Part shown: one piece after another, positions 44,891 to 54,568 of the stretch
Layout: every line of letters begins with the position of its first letter
Position numbering within the stretch: position 1 is the first letter of the stretch
Source of the DNA: Leptolyngbya sp. NIES-3755
Lineage (GTDB): Bacteria; Cyanobacteriota; Cyanobacteriia; Leptolyngbyales; Leptolyngbyaceae
Assembly: GCA_001548435.1 (NCBI GenBank)
Contig: AP017308.1
Location: forward strand, 4,411,030-4,475,029
DNA length: 64,000 nucleotides
Reading direction: 5' to 3'
Made by a program: the position numbers and the translations under genes
The notes under the pieces: generated by a model
Database searches by the model: none
What the model was told of the DNA's origin: nothing
What the model saw: only the letters and a program-made list of their open reading frames with translations

Positions 44891-45865
44891 ATGATGACCC
44901 GCACCCCCAGTCAACATTTACGCCGATTCTCCAAACAGTTAAAGCTGGGTGCGTTGTTCTATCGCCTTTACTACGCACCCAGAGGTTTTGTGACCTCGCT
45001 CATGCGGGAAGGACTCCTCGATCGTGCAATCAACAACAAAGCCAGAGCGCAAATGGAGCGAGCAGCCTATGATCTAAACCCCTTACCAATTTCCACTGCT
45101 CCAGCGTTTGACATTCACTTTCTCACAGGCAAAAGATTCTGGTATCAGACTTGTTTCTGTGCCTACTCAATGGCGCAATATAGCCCGATTCCGCTTCGTC
45201 CTGTGATTCATGATGATGGTTCTCTAGAGCAAGCTTACCAAGACGAACTGCGCCGCATTTTTCCGAATGTCCGAATTATCCTGCATTCAGAAATTAAAAA
45301 CCGGATTGAAACTGATCTGCCGATCGCTAAATTTCCTTCTCTACGAGAGCGACGATCGAACTATCCCCACATGCGGAAGATCACAGACATTCACGCAGGT
45401 TCAACGGGCTGGAAGCTCGTTTTAGATTCAGATATGTTGTTCTTTCGCTCTCCAACTTTACTGACAGACTGGCTACAATCTCCGCAGCATCCCTGTCATA
45501 TGATTGATGTCGAGCCATCGTATGGCTACTCCAGAACGCTCATGACCGAACTCGCTCAAGCATCGATCGCGGATCAACTCAACGTTGGCATCTGTGGACT
45601 AAACAGCGACGAGATCGACTGGGAGCAGCTAGAGTTTTGGTGCAAAACACTGATTGAACAGCAGGGAACGCATTACTACCAGGAGCAAGCCTTAGTCGCA
45701 ATGCTGATGGCGGGAAGATCTTGCACGATCGCACCTACACAAGACTACATTGTGAAACCCGATCGTGAAGAAGCGATCCATCCCCAAGCAGTCTTACATC
45801 ACTATGTCGCAGACTCTAAGCCTTGGTACTTCCGTTATGCCTGGAAACATATTGCTGCACTATGA
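44891..45865 (+). CDS. GT-A-like protein with DSD motif, family not recognised
   Basis: A 324-residue protein. KLVLDSDMLFF (about 177-187) is a metal-binding DxD motif at the end of a GT-A-type strand, and the end HHYVADSKPWYFRYAWKH resembles a GT8-like closing region (H-x-x-x-KPW). The N-terminal 80 residues are not typical of GT8. It overlaps the next gene by four bases and starts five bases after the previous stop. Glycosyltransferase activity is likely; the family is not assigned. Confidence 0.7.
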   Translation: MMTRTPSQHLRRFSKQLKLGALFYRLYYAPRGFVTSLMREGLLDRAINNKARAQMERAAYDLNPLPISTAPAFDIHFLTGKRFWYQTCFCAYSMAQYSPIPLRPVIHDDGSLEQAYQDELRRIFPNVRIILHSEIKNRIETDLPIAKFPSLRERRSNYPHMRKITDIHAGSTGWKLVLDSDMLFFRSPTLLTDWLQSPQHPCHMIDVEPSYGYSRTLMTELAQASIADQLNVGICGLNSDEIDWEQLEFWCKTLIEQQGTHYYQEQALVAMLMAGRSCTIAPTQDYIVKPDREEAIHPQAVLHHYVADSKPWYFRYAWKHIAAL

Positions 45866-46677
45866 AAGATACAAATAAAGTCATTCAAGGGTTATGGATT
45901 GGAGGAGAGCTTTCTACAATGGAACAGCTTTCGATTCAGTCTTTTCTTCAAAACGGGCATGAGTATCATCTCTATACTTATGAGCCTGTTAAAAATATCC
46001 CGAAAGGCACGATCGTGAAAGATGGGCGCGAGATTTTGTCTAGCGATCGCATTTTTACTTATCAATCTGGCTTTGGTAAAGGGAGCTATGCGGGCTTTGC
46101 TGACTTGTTCCGGTTTCACCTGCTGCACAAAAAAGGCGGCTGGTGGACAGACACTGACGTGATTTGCTTAAAACCCTTTGACTTTGAGGCAGAATCTGTG
46201 ATTGCTTCGAGCTATGAGGGTGAATGGGGAAATTGTGCCAATATCTGTGTTCTCAAGCTTGTGCACAATAGTGAATTGACTACAGAGTTAGTCGCTCGTT
46301 GCGAAAGCCTTGATCCCACTCAAGTCGGGTATGGCGATACAGGTTCAATCTTGCTGCAACGACTATTACCAGAATTGAGCAATCCACAAAATATTGCAGC
46401 ACCTGAAACCTTTTGCCCAATTAGCTGGAGAGCTGTTAACAAGATTGTTCGCCACGATCCCGCTCTGACCCCGCAAACCTTCGTTCAAGCTGTTAAAGAT
46501 CAGATTCGTCCGATCGTTCGTCCCTACACCCATCCAGGGCGAGTGACCCATAAGAGCTATGCACTCCATTTATGGAATGAAATCTGGCGACAAAATCAGA
46601 TCGATAAAAACGCGACTTATAGCCCTAACTGTTGGTACGAACGACTCAAACGCCGCTACTCTATCTCACCTGCATAA
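45862..46677 (+). CDS. GT32-like glycosyltransferase (DXD sugar-binding region)
   Basis: A 271-residue transferase whose ATG overlaps the previous stop. VIQGLWIGGELSTMEQLSIQ starts the GT-A fold, then SYAGFADLFRFHLLHKKGG and the metal motif in WWTDTDVICLKPF, the pattern of OCH1/capsular transferases with a DXD sugar-binding region. SYALHLWNEIWR near the end is typical too. It would add a hexose to the glycan. A longer in-frame start 13 codons upstream lies inside the preceding gene and is unlikely. Confidence 0.87.
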   Translation: MKDTNKVIQGLWIGGELSTMEQLSIQSFLQNGHEYHLYTYEPVKNIPKGTIVKDGREILSSDRIFTYQSGFGKGSYAGFADLFRFHLLHKKGGWWTDTDVICLKPFDFEAESVIASSYEGEWGNCANICVLKLVHNSELTTELVARCESLDPTQVGYGDTGSILLQRLLPELSNPQNIAAPETFCPISWRAVNKIVRHDPALTPQTFVQAVKDQIRPIVRPYTHPGRVTHKSYALHLWNEIWRQNQIDKNATYSPNCWYERLKRRYSISPA

Positions 46678-46682
46678 CTCCT

Positions 46683-47717
46683 ATGAAACCGCTCGTTTCG
46701 ATTCTGATTCCTGCCTATAACGCCGAACAATATTTAGCAGACACACTCGATTCTGCTCTCGCACAGACTTGGGACAATCTCGAAATCCTTGTTGTCGATG
46801 ATGGCTCTAAAGACAATACATTGGCGATCGCTAAACAATACGAGTCGAAGGTGGTCAAAGTCATTCACCAACCGAATCAAGGACAAAGCGCCTCTGAAAA
46901 TCGAGCACTTGAAGCGGCTCAGGGTGACTTTATCCAGTACCTAGATGCAGATGACTTACTAGCTCCCGATAAGATCGAGCGGCAAATTCAGTGTCTTGGA
47001 GATCGCAACTCTCCCTACGTTGCAGCAGGAGAATGGGCACGGTTTTATCACACTCCGTCAGAAGCACGCTTTACACCCCAAGCTCTCTGGGCAGATTTTC
47101 TCCCGACTGACTGGCTCATCACAGCTTGGGGAGGAAGCTATATGATGCACGGAGCAGCCTGGTTAATTCCTCGCTCTATCTCAGATCGAGCAGGCGGATG
47201 GAATGCAGACCTCTCCCTGATCAATGATTTTGAATACTTTAGTCGGATTTTATTAGCGAGTGAAGGCGTAAAATTTTGCTGGGGTGCAAAAACCTACTAC
47301 CGCTCTGGTAGTTCTAGCAATCTCAGCGGAACAAAGTCCTATACGGCATGGAAATCAGCAGTTCTATCAATGAAACTTGGGACTCAGCATCTCCTCTCGG
47401 TTGAAGATAGCTCACGTACTCGTCGGGCTTGTGCCAATGCTTTGCAGGGATTACTCTATACCCTCTATCCTGATGCTCCAGACTTGAGACAGGACTTAGA
47501 GCAGCAGATTCAGTACCTTGGAGGTTCAGATCTCGCTTTACCAGGAGGTCCAGCGTTACAAATTCTATCTCGTTTGATCGGATGGCAACGCGCAAAACAT
47601 CTTCAAAAGCAGATTTATCACTGTGGATATCAAAAACTGGCGCTTGGTTGGCGATTTTCACAATGGAGACAGAATCTAGCCTATCAAGCTCAATCTGGAT
47701 CTGTAAGTGAGAAATAG
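46683..47717 (+). CDS. Glycosyltransferase family 2
   Basis: A 344-residue GT-A enzyme: PLVSILIPAYNAEQYLADTL, ILVVDDGSKDNT and the metal site QYLDADDLLAPDKIE. HGAAWLIPR and INDFEYFSRIL are usual acceptor-side regions. The ATG chosen follows the previous stop by five bases; an upstream in-frame start lies inside that gene. Substrates unknown. Confidence 0.9.
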   Translation: MKPLVSILIPAYNAEQYLADTLDSALAQTWDNLEILVVDDGSKDNTLAIAKQYESKVVKVIHQPNQGQSASENRALEAAQGDFIQYLDADDLLAPDKIERQIQCLGDRNSPYVAAGEWARFYHTPSEARFTPQALWADFLPTDWLITAWGGSYMMHGAAWLIPRSISDRAGGWNADLSLINDFEYFSRILLASEGVKFCWGAKTYYRSGSSSNLSGTKSYTAWKSAVLSMKLGTQHLLSVEDSSRTRRACANALQGLLYTLYPDAPDLRQDLEQQIQYLGGSDLALPGGPALQILSRLIGWQRAKHLQKQIYHCGYQKLALGWRFSQWRQNLAYQAQSGSVSEK

Positions 47718-47721
47718 AGTC

Positions 47722-48906
47722 ATGAGAATTTTCTTAAGCTGTCAGCAATCTCAAGTCCGTCATCCTGTCCCAGCTTATAGTTTTTGGCAGACATATTTCA
47801 AAGCTGGTATTGAAGAGGCAGGGCATACTTGGACAGATGATGTCGAGATCGATTGGGCTGAGGGGCTAGTTTATTCTGATCCTCAAGCCCTGAAACAGTG
47901 GCGCGATCGAGTCTGGAGTCGTACGATCGACATCATTCGACAACAACACCAACAGCAGCCCATTGATCTGTTTCTCAGCTATCTATTCCCAAAACAAGTT
48001 GAGCCTAGTGCAATTCGCGCAATTCAAGACCTTGGAATCCCTTGCGTCAATTTCTTTTGTGATAATGTCCGGCAACTGCGCCAAGTTCCGCGATCGTTCT
48101 ATCCGTTTGATCTCCACTGGGTTCCGGAGTATGCTGCCTTAAGACTTTATCAACGGGCGAAGCTCAACTATCTCCATGCGCCAATGCCTGTCTGGATTGC
48201 GGCTGAGCAACGGACTTGGAACCATGCTGAAATTGACAGTGTAAGCTTTATCGGCTCTTACGATATCCAACGTGCAGCATTGCTTAACCAGGTGATCAAG
48301 TTAGGCGGCGAAATCGAACTTCGAGGTGCAGGATGGAGTTCTGAATTTACTGCTAAACCTTTATTTCAGCCGAAAAGTCGCTGGCAGACCTTGAAGAATC
48401 AATGGCAGTTTATTGCGGAACAAGGAGCTTCAGCTTGGATCAGAAAGCTCCAAAGTAAATCGATTCCTAGTATTCCAAGCTCTACATTCTCGGCTTGGGT
48501 AAAACCTCAACCTGATGCAGAAGCTTACATCGAGATTCTTCAGAAGAGTCGCATTACTTTGGGCATTAACCGCTATCCCAGTTTTCACTATTCTTTCACT
48601 CAGCCGCATACCTATTCTCGAATGCGAGACATTGAAGCACCGATGATGGGTGCGTGTTACCTTACCGAGTGGGCAGAAGGCTTAGAGCATCTCTACGAAC
48701 TAGGCGAGGAAATTGAAATTTATCGAACGGCTGAAGAGCTAGTTGAAAAAATTCAGTATCTCAACGCCGATCCTGCAAAGCGACGAACAATCCGGCAGAA
48801 AGGACAACGGCGTGCTCTTTCAGAGCATACGATCGCTAAAAGTTTAAGCAAAATCCAGGCGTATCTGGGACTGACCGAGCAAAAATTCTTCGTATCCCTA
48901 TCATGA
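47722..48906 (+). CDS. CgeB-like glycosyltransferase (DUF3880-type, GT-B)
   Basis: A 394-residue GT-B-like protein starting MRIFLSCQQSQVRHP. The middle IPCVNFFCDNVRQL is the Rossmann region of CgeB-type transferases, and the end RMRDIEAPMMGACYLTEWAEGL followed by FR-like EIEIYRTAEELVEKI is their conserved C-terminal nucleotide-sugar domain. The start is placed at the ATG five bases after the previous stop rather than the GTG at 47707. It overlaps the next gene by four bases. Confidence 0.8.
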   Translation: MRIFLSCQQSQVRHPVPAYSFWQTYFKAGIEEAGHTWTDDVEIDWAEGLVYSDPQALKQWRDRVWSRTIDIIRQQHQQQPIDLFLSYLFPKQVEPSAIRAIQDLGIPCVNFFCDNVRQLRQVPRSFYPFDLHWVPEYAALRLYQRAKLNYLHAPMPVWIAAEQRTWNHAEIDSVSFIGSYDIQRAALLNQVIKLGGEIELRGAGWSSEFTAKPLFQPKSRWQTLKNQWQFIAEQGASAWIRKLQSKSIPSIPSSTFSAWVKPQPDAEAYIEILQKSRITLGINRYPSFHYSFTQPHTYSRMRDIEAPMMGACYLTEWAEGLEHLYELGEEIEIYRTAEELVEKIQYLNADPAKRRTIRQKGQRRALSEHTIAKSLSKIQAYLGLTEQKFFVSLS

Positions 48907-49946
48907 AGATCTTTTTCCCTAGCGATCACTGTCCAGAACTGTGGCAGCGGCAAAAGATTGAGCAGTTTGTTGCAGATCTAAAACAGCAAAGTCGAACGGT
49001 TGCTCCCCAATGTCACGAGGTCGTTTCTCATACAGAAGCAGCCGATATTTTTGTGTTTGCGACTCATGTTGCAGGGTTTGATCTGTTTAATTCTAATTTT
49101 TACTTTGATCTTAGACATCATCGATTTGTGAAACAGTTCCCCGATCGCTGTTTTCTTTGGGATGATAAAGATTTTCCGCTCCCAATCCTGCCAGGGCTAT
49201 ACGCTTCACTGCATCAACGAGATTTTGACTCGCGAGAACATCGATCGTTTTGCTATTCCTCTGCCACGAATCCCTACATTGAAGAGCAGGTTCATCACAA
49301 TGATATTCAGCCCGATTTACTTGTTAGTTTTGTCGGATCGATTTCGTCACCGATTAGAGCAAGATTGTTCGAGATCGATTTTCAGCGATCGGATGTCTTC
49401 ATTCAGAAGAGTTTGAATCTTTGGGATGGACTGTTAACCGACGATAGACATCAAGTTTTACAGATTGAATATGCGAAGCTCCTCTTGCGAAGTCGCTTTG
49501 TGCTCTGTCCAAGAGGAAACGGAGTCTCTTCTTACCGACTGTTTGAAACGATGCAGGCGGGTCGAGTTCCAGTCATTCTTGCAAAAGGTTGGGTCTTTCC
49601 TGAAGGATGCGATTGGGAGAAGTTTTCACTGCGAATCGATGAACGTCAGATCGACCAACTTCCGCAGCTTCTAGTCCAATACGAACCTCAAGCTCAAACA
49701 ATGGGTGCACTGGCTCGAAAAGCTTGGGAGACTTGGTTTGATCCAGCAATTCGAGTTCATGCGATCGCGGAGCTAATTCAATCGATTCAACAGACCTGTC
49801 CCCAGCGCTCGTATTTCTGGCGAAGCTGGCAGCAACGATTGATCATCGCTCGATATGTGAGCCGTCATCGAAAAGGGCAACTACAGCGGCAGATTCATCG
49901 ACAAATCGGAACGCTTTTATCCGGAATCACAAAATCAGGGCATTGA
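48903..49946 (+). CDS. Exostosin-family (GT47-like) glycosyltransferase
   Basis: A 347-residue protein. SRFVLCPRGNGVSSYRLFET (about 199-218) followed by MQAGRVPVILAKGWVFP is the classic exostosin nucleotide-sugar binding stretch, with the basic and acidic residues expected. The N-terminal part contains DIFVFATHVAGF and an acceptor-side region without cysteines pattern. No membrane span is visible, so it is cytosolic or peripheral. It overlaps the CgeB-like gene by four bases. Confidence 0.82.
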   Translation: MKIFFPSDHCPELWQRQKIEQFVADLKQQSRTVAPQCHEVVSHTEAADIFVFATHVAGFDLFNSNFYFDLRHHRFVKQFPDRCFLWDDKDFPLPILPGLYASLHQRDFDSREHRSFCYSSATNPYIEEQVHHNDIQPDLLVSFVGSISSPIRARLFEIDFQRSDVFIQKSLNLWDGLLTDDRHQVLQIEYAKLLLRSRFVLCPRGNGVSSYRLFETMQAGRVPVILAKGWVFPEGCDWEKFSLRIDERQIDQLPQLLVQYEPQAQTMGALARKAWETWFDPAIRVHAIAELIQSIQQTCPQRSYFWRSWQQRLIIARYVSRHRKGQLQRQIHRQIGTLLSGITKSGH

Positions 49947-49988
49947 CTGACAGTTCAAATTCACCTACGTTCAGCCAAGGTCGCACTT

Positions 49989-51251
49989 ATGATTACCAAT
50001 CTAGCCTTAAAAAAATCTCAGCTTTTCAGTCCATTTGTGCCTGATCCACCCAATCGCACCCGTCGCGCTTTTGATTGGGCACTGGAAGGGCTACGAGGAT
50101 ATGCTGCGCTTGCTGTTGGTTTTTATCATGTGCTCGGTCCAGACCTTGATCCAGGGTTTCAGCCCAATCGTCTTTGGGGATATGTCAACCCAGGTCCAGC
50201 CTGTGTTTTACTCTTTTTTGTACTTTCCGGATACGTGATCGGTTTAACCACAACGGCTGATTTTTCGCGTCAGGAAATGATTCGCTATCTTATTCGGCGC
50301 ACGATTCGCCTCGTACCGATTTATTGGATCGCGATCGTCTGTTCGCTTCCCTTTGCAACTGGGGATAGTTGGGGAACTATTCTTGGCAATGCGCTCTTTC
50401 TACAAGGGCTTATAGTTCCTGTCATTACTGGGAATGGTGCATTGTGGAGCTTGAGTTATGAAGTCGTATTTTACTTACTCTTTCTCCTCATTTGGTGGCT
50501 GAGACCGAAAGTGATTACAGTTTTTGCGATCGCGACTGGATTGTGCTTGCTCGGATGGCTGATTCTATCCTCAGCATTTGGGATACAGATTCTAGCAAGT
50601 TTCTCGACGGGGTTCTTGTTTTGGCTCGTGGGCTTGTGGCTGGCTTGGAAAGTCGAACCGTCTTCTGATCAAAAGCGAATTCCTCTATTCAGTTATTTAT
50701 GCTTGTTTATCGCATTTTTCCACGTTCGACCCTTTGGGATTTTGTTTCAAGTTTTAGGGTGGTCTAATCCCCAGATTGGGCGTGTCAACTTAGCGACGGT
50801 TGGATGGTTGCCGATTTGTCTATTGCTAATTGCGGGCGTTGCACGTCGAGAATTTCCCGGATTTAAGTGGCTGCAAGTGATTTGTTTATTGGTTCCGATC
50901 GCTAATCTGATTCCAATCATTCTGAGAGGTCGTCTGTTTCAGCAAGATTTTTGGATTTTACTGGCAGTCATTTCGCTCCTCGCGATCGCGCTTTGGCGAG
51001 TCCGGATTGCTCCTACTGCTCTGAAAATCTTTGCTCCAATTGGACAAATTTCTTATGCGTTTTATGTGATTCATTTGCCTGTGATGGAAGCGATTCGGCA
51101 ATTCTTTCCCATTCGAGGAACGCTCTGGAGCTATTCGTTGCGATTGATGATTTGGTTCGGACTCTCGATCGGATTGTCGATTCTACTAGAGCGAATTCTA
51201 CAGCCCATAATTCGCACAAAACTCACCCCACTGCTGATCCGTTTAACATGA
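49989..51251 (+). CDS. Membrane acyltransferase 3 (OafA/YrhL-type)
   Basis: A 420-residue membrane protein with about ten hydrophobic segments. The N-terminal WALEGLRGYAALAVGFYHVL has the family's Arg and the candidate catalytic His in FYHV, and FVLSGYVIG and IRRTIRLVPIYWIA are the next conserved blocks. It should transfer an acetyl or other acyl group to a sugar during polysaccharide assembly in the membrane. It lies 42 bases after the exostosin-like gene and overlaps the next by four bases. Confidence 0.9.
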   Translation: MITNLALKKSQLFSPFVPDPPNRTRRAFDWALEGLRGYAALAVGFYHVLGPDLDPGFQPNRLWGYVNPGPACVLLFFVLSGYVIGLTTTADFSRQEMIRYLIRRTIRLVPIYWIAIVCSLPFATGDSWGTILGNALFLQGLIVPVITGNGALWSLSYEVVFYLLFLLIWWLRPKVITVFAIATGLCLLGWLILSSAFGIQILASFSTGFLFWLVGLWLAWKVEPSSDQKRIPLFSYLCLFIAFFHVRPFGILFQVLGWSNPQIGRVNLATVGWLPICLLLIAGVARREFPGFKWLQVICLLVPIANLIPIILRGRLFQQDFWILLAVISLLAIALWRVRIAPTALKIFAPIGQISYAFYVIHLPVMEAIRQFFPIRGTLWSYSLRLMIWFGLSIGLSILLERILQPIIRTKLTPLLIRLT

Positions 51252-52528
51252 CTGCTGCTCTCAATACCATTACCCTCGCCCATCCCGCTCCCACACCATT
51301 TGTTCAACAAGTGGGACGAGCACTCTATGAAGCAAATCTTCTCAGTCAGTTCGCAACGACGATCGTTTATCGCCCAGATCACGGTCTGACTAAAACATTG
51401 ACAACTTTGAGCGATCGGATTCACTTCGATCTCGCAAAACAACTCTCTCGTAGAGCCATCACAGAGTTTCCGCTGACTCTGGTAAAAGACCATCCTTGGT
51501 ATGAGATTTTGCAACTGTGTATCGGTCGAGTGGATCGCGATCGACGATTCAGCGATTGGTTCTTTCATCGCGGGCTGAATGCTTACGATCATTGGGTTGC
51601 TCAAGAAACAGTGCGATCGAGTCAGGCAGTTTATGGATATGAAACGGCTTGCCTTGCAACATTTGAAGCAGCAAAACGAAAGGGAATTGCTTGTATTTAT
51701 GATGTTCCAGCACCAGAACATGAATTTGTCGAAAATCTACTTTCTCAGGAACTTCAGCGCTATCCCGAACTAGAAACACCCTACCGCAAGTATGTGAAAC
51801 AGCGACAGGCAGAACGCACACAGCGACGTAGACGAGAATGGGAGCTTGCAGATGTCGTGATTGCAAATTCTGAATTTACGAAAGCGTCTTATGCGGCGGC
51901 TGGATTGGATGTGACAAAAGTTCGAGTCGTTCCTTATGGGGCACCACCTGTGAACTCAGCGGCAGTGAAAGAACCGCGATCGCAGACGGTTCCAACACAG
52001 TTTCTATGGGCAGGAACCTTCAGTATCCGCAAAGGAGCACATTATTTACTTCAGGCATGGCAGCAACTACAACCCCAGCAAGCCCAACTCCAAGTTCTGG
52101 GATCAATGGGATTACCTGCCAGCTTGACGGCTGATCTTCCTGACTCTATTCACCTCTCTGGAACCGTTCCGCGCCCAGTGCTTTACGAACGATATCGCCA
52201 AGCGGATGTTCTCGTTTTCCCTACCCTTTGTGATGGATTTGGAATGGTTGTGACCGAAGCATTTGCTCAAGGCTTACCTGTGATTACGACCGATCGAGCA
52301 GGTGCAGCGGATTTGATTCAACCGGGAGTGAACGGGCTGATTGTTCCCGCAGGTGATCCTGACGCGCTGGTAGAAACATTGAACTGGTGTATGAATCATC
52401 GTGCAGAACTTCAAGCGATGCGCCAAGCTGCTTTAGAGACTGCCGCAAAATGGCAATGGTCAGATTATCGTCGATCGCTGATTGAGAACTTACGAGATGG
52501 GTTGAGTGCCGCAGGATTTACGCTATGA
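51248..52528 (+). CDS. Glycosyltransferase family 4
   Basis: A 426-residue GT-B enzyme starting MTAALNTITLAHPAPTPFVQ. The second domain contains QFLWAGTFSIRKGAHYLLQA and the donor-binding E-x7-E region in FPTLCDGFGMVVTEAFAQ, both typical. The ATG overlaps the acyltransferase stop; a much longer in-frame start inside that gene is rejected. The next gene overlaps by four bases. Confidence 0.88.
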   Translation: MTAALNTITLAHPAPTPFVQQVGRALYEANLLSQFATTIVYRPDHGLTKTLTTLSDRIHFDLAKQLSRRAITEFPLTLVKDHPWYEILQLCIGRVDRDRRFSDWFFHRGLNAYDHWVAQETVRSSQAVYGYETACLATFEAAKRKGIACIYDVPAPEHEFVENLLSQELQRYPELETPYRKYVKQRQAERTQRRRREWELADVVIANSEFTKASYAAAGLDVTKVRVVPYGAPPVNSAAVKEPRSQTVPTQFLWAGTFSIRKGAHYLLQAWQQLQPQQAQLQVLGSMGLPASLTADLPDSIHLSGTVPRPVLYERYRQADVLVFPTLCDGFGMVVTEAFAQGLPVITTDRAGAADLIQPGVNGLIVPAGDPDALVETLNWCMNHRAELQAMRQAALETAAKWQWSDYRRSLIENLRDGLSAAGFTL

Positions 52529-53742
52529 AGCGAGTGTGTTTAGTGAGTCCTGGTCATGTTGGCTCTAATCCTCGATTGGTAAAAGAAGCGGATAGTCTTT
52601 ACGCGGCAGGCTATCAGGTGCGAGTCGTGGCGGGAGACTACATGGCAGAAGTTCGCCCATTAGATGCCGCAATCTTATCCAAGGCAGAGTGGTCTTGGGT
52701 GCAAGTCGGGCTTGGATCTCGCGTTGACTATTCCAGCCGTCGAATTCGCCAAGAACTGGCGCGCAAGATTACTCAGAAAATGCCTCATCTAACTTGGGCA
52801 GTCTGGGCGCATAGTCCAATGAGCGATCGACTTGCAAAAGCAGCAATGGCAGAACCCGCTGATCTCTATATTGCTCATTGTTTAGCGGCTCTTCCTGCGG
52901 TTGCGATCGCAGCTAGACATCACAAGGCTCGTTTTGGATTTGATGCAGAAGACTTTCACACAGGCGAACTCGAAGATACACCCGAAAACCAGGCAGACAT
53001 TCAAATTCGCGATCGCATTGAACGCGCTTTACTGCCTCACTGTGCTCATCTCACCGCAGCTTCACCCAGGATCGCAGATGCCTATGCTAAACGCTATGGG
53101 GTTGAGATGGAGCCAATCTTGAACGTTTTTCCCCTATCCGAAGCACCGAATTCGCCCCCCAAGCATTCCAGACCCGTTCCTTCTCTCTATTGGTTCTCGC
53201 AGACGATCGGAGCAGGGAGAGGCATTGAAACGATCGTGCAGGCAATGGGACAGATGCAAACGCCTGTCGAGCTACATTTGCGTGGAATTCTCGCCGATGG
53301 CTATCGAGACCAACTGATGCAGTTAGCAGAAACGATGAACTTGTGCGATCGCATTCACTTTCTTCCGTCCGCTCCGCCCCCAGAGATGGTCAAACTCGCC
53401 GCACAACATGACATCGGTTTGTCGCTAGAACTCACTACTCCACGCAATCGCGATCTTTGTCTGACGAATAAAATCTTTACTTATCTGTTAGCGGGGCTAC
53501 CTGTGCTAATGAGCAGGACGCAAGCTCAATCAGAATTATCCCGACGACTCGGATCTGTCGCTGTATTAATAGATGTCCGTAATCCAACCGAGATTGCTAA
53601 GACACTCGATCGCTGGCTATCGAACCGGGATCATCTGATTCAAGCTCGTCAGCAAGCTTGGCAGTTAGGGCAAAGCCGCTATAACTGGGAGCGTGAGCAA
53701 GAACGCTTCTTAACCCGGATTGAAAAATCCCTGACCGCTTAA
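52525..53742 (+). CDS. Glycosyltransferase, GT4-like
   Basis: A 405-residue GT-B protein. The N-terminal domain has VCLVSPGHVGSNPRLVKEAD, a loop typical of this subgroup, and FGFDAEDFHTGE; the second domain includes SLYWFSQTIGAGRGIETIVQ and CLTNKIFTYLLAGLPVLMSR with the donor-site acidic residue less clear than in the neighbours. It overlaps the preceding transferase by four bases. Substrates unknown. Confidence 0.82.
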   Translation: MKRVCLVSPGHVGSNPRLVKEADSLYAAGYQVRVVAGDYMAEVRPLDAAILSKAEWSWVQVGLGSRVDYSSRRIRQELARKITQKMPHLTWAVWAHSPMSDRLAKAAMAEPADLYIAHCLAALPAVAIAARHHKARFGFDAEDFHTGELEDTPENQADIQIRDRIERALLPHCAHLTAASPRIADAYAKRYGVEMEPILNVFPLSEAPNSPPKHSRPVPSLYWFSQTIGAGRGIETIVQAMGQMQTPVELHLRGILADGYRDQLMQLAETMNLCDRIHFLPSAPPPEMVKLAAQHDIGLSLELTTPRNRDLCLTNKIFTYLLAGLPVLMSRTQAQSELSRRLGSVAVLIDVRNPTEIAKTLDRWLSNRDHLIQARQQAWQLGQSRYNWEREQERFLTRIEKSLTA

Positions 53743-53785
53743 GGACTCGCTTTTTCTTGTTCTCTTTATCACTGTAGAAACTGCT

Positions 53786-54529
53786 ATGAGTTGGAAATAT
53801 CAGGTTGGCAAAACGATGAATCGATCGGCTCGTTTCGTTGCAGCACGAATGCCAGTGTCTCGAAATTTTCCTCGTGGAAAAAGCTACGCTTATGACATTA
53901 GAAGATATCTAAAAGATAAACCGATTCAAACCATTTTTGATGCAGGCGCAAATGTTGGGCAAACCAGTCTGTTTTTGAGCGAACATTTTCTCAATGCTGA
54001 AATTTTTGCGTTTGAACCTGTGAAGGAAACCTACGAAACGCTTGTCAAAAACACACTCAAGAAGCCAAATATTCGACCTGTTCAGCTTGCTTTAGGCGAT
54101 CGAGAAGAAGAAAAATTAATCGAACTTAGAGCGTTTTCAGAAGTGAATACTTTAGTTAATTCATCTTCTCAGGTTACTTCTGAAAATACTGAAATGGTAA
54201 AAGCAACCACGCTGGATCAATTTTGCCAGCAGCACCAAATTGAGAGAATTAACCTACTAAAGATGGATGTTCAAGGCTATGAATTGAAGATCTTACAAGG
54301 TGCAAAATGTTTTCTTGAAAACTCGCTGGTTGATTTTATTTATTCAGAAGTTGATTTCAATAAAACGAATCCAGAATGTCAAGATTTCGACGAGATCAAT
54401 ACATTTCTGAGCAACTATGGCTTTCATTTCTCCCGCTTTTATGAGGTTTGGTGTTGGGGCGAGGATAAGCAATATTTTGGATTTTGCAACGCACTGTTTG
54501 TGAATCAAAGGCTCATAGAATCAGCGTAA
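53786..54529 (+). CDS. FkbM-family methyltransferase 1
   Basis: A 247-residue SAM-dependent O-methyltransferase. The SAM motif is IFDAGANVGQTSLFLS (about 50-65), followed by IFAFEPVKETYETL, and INLLKMDVQGYELKILQGA is the FkbM signature that follows. It probably methylates a hydroxyl of a sugar, capping or decorating the glycan. It starts a small block with the second FkbM enzyme and is separated by 43 bases from the preceding GT. Confidence 0.9.
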   Translation: MSWKYQVGKTMNRSARFVAARMPVSRNFPRGKSYAYDIRRYLKDKPIQTIFDAGANVGQTSLFLSEHFLNAEIFAFEPVKETYETLVKNTLKKPNIRPVQLALGDREEEKLIELRAFSEVNTLVNSSSQVTSENTEMVKATTLDQFCQQHQIERINLLKMDVQGYELKILQGAKCFLENSLVDFIYSEVDFNKTNPECQDFDEINTFLSNYGFHFSRFYEVWCWGEDKQYFGFCNALFVNQRLIESA

Positions 54530-54568
54530 ACAGAACTGCACTTTATTGTCATCAAACCGAGTCTTCTT

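Noticed and set aside
50951-51247. N-terminal extension of the GT4 gene into the acyltransferase gene
   Set aside because: It would overlap the upstream gene by 300 bases in another frame and has no family similarity; the ATG at 51248 overlaps the stop as in neighbouring genes.
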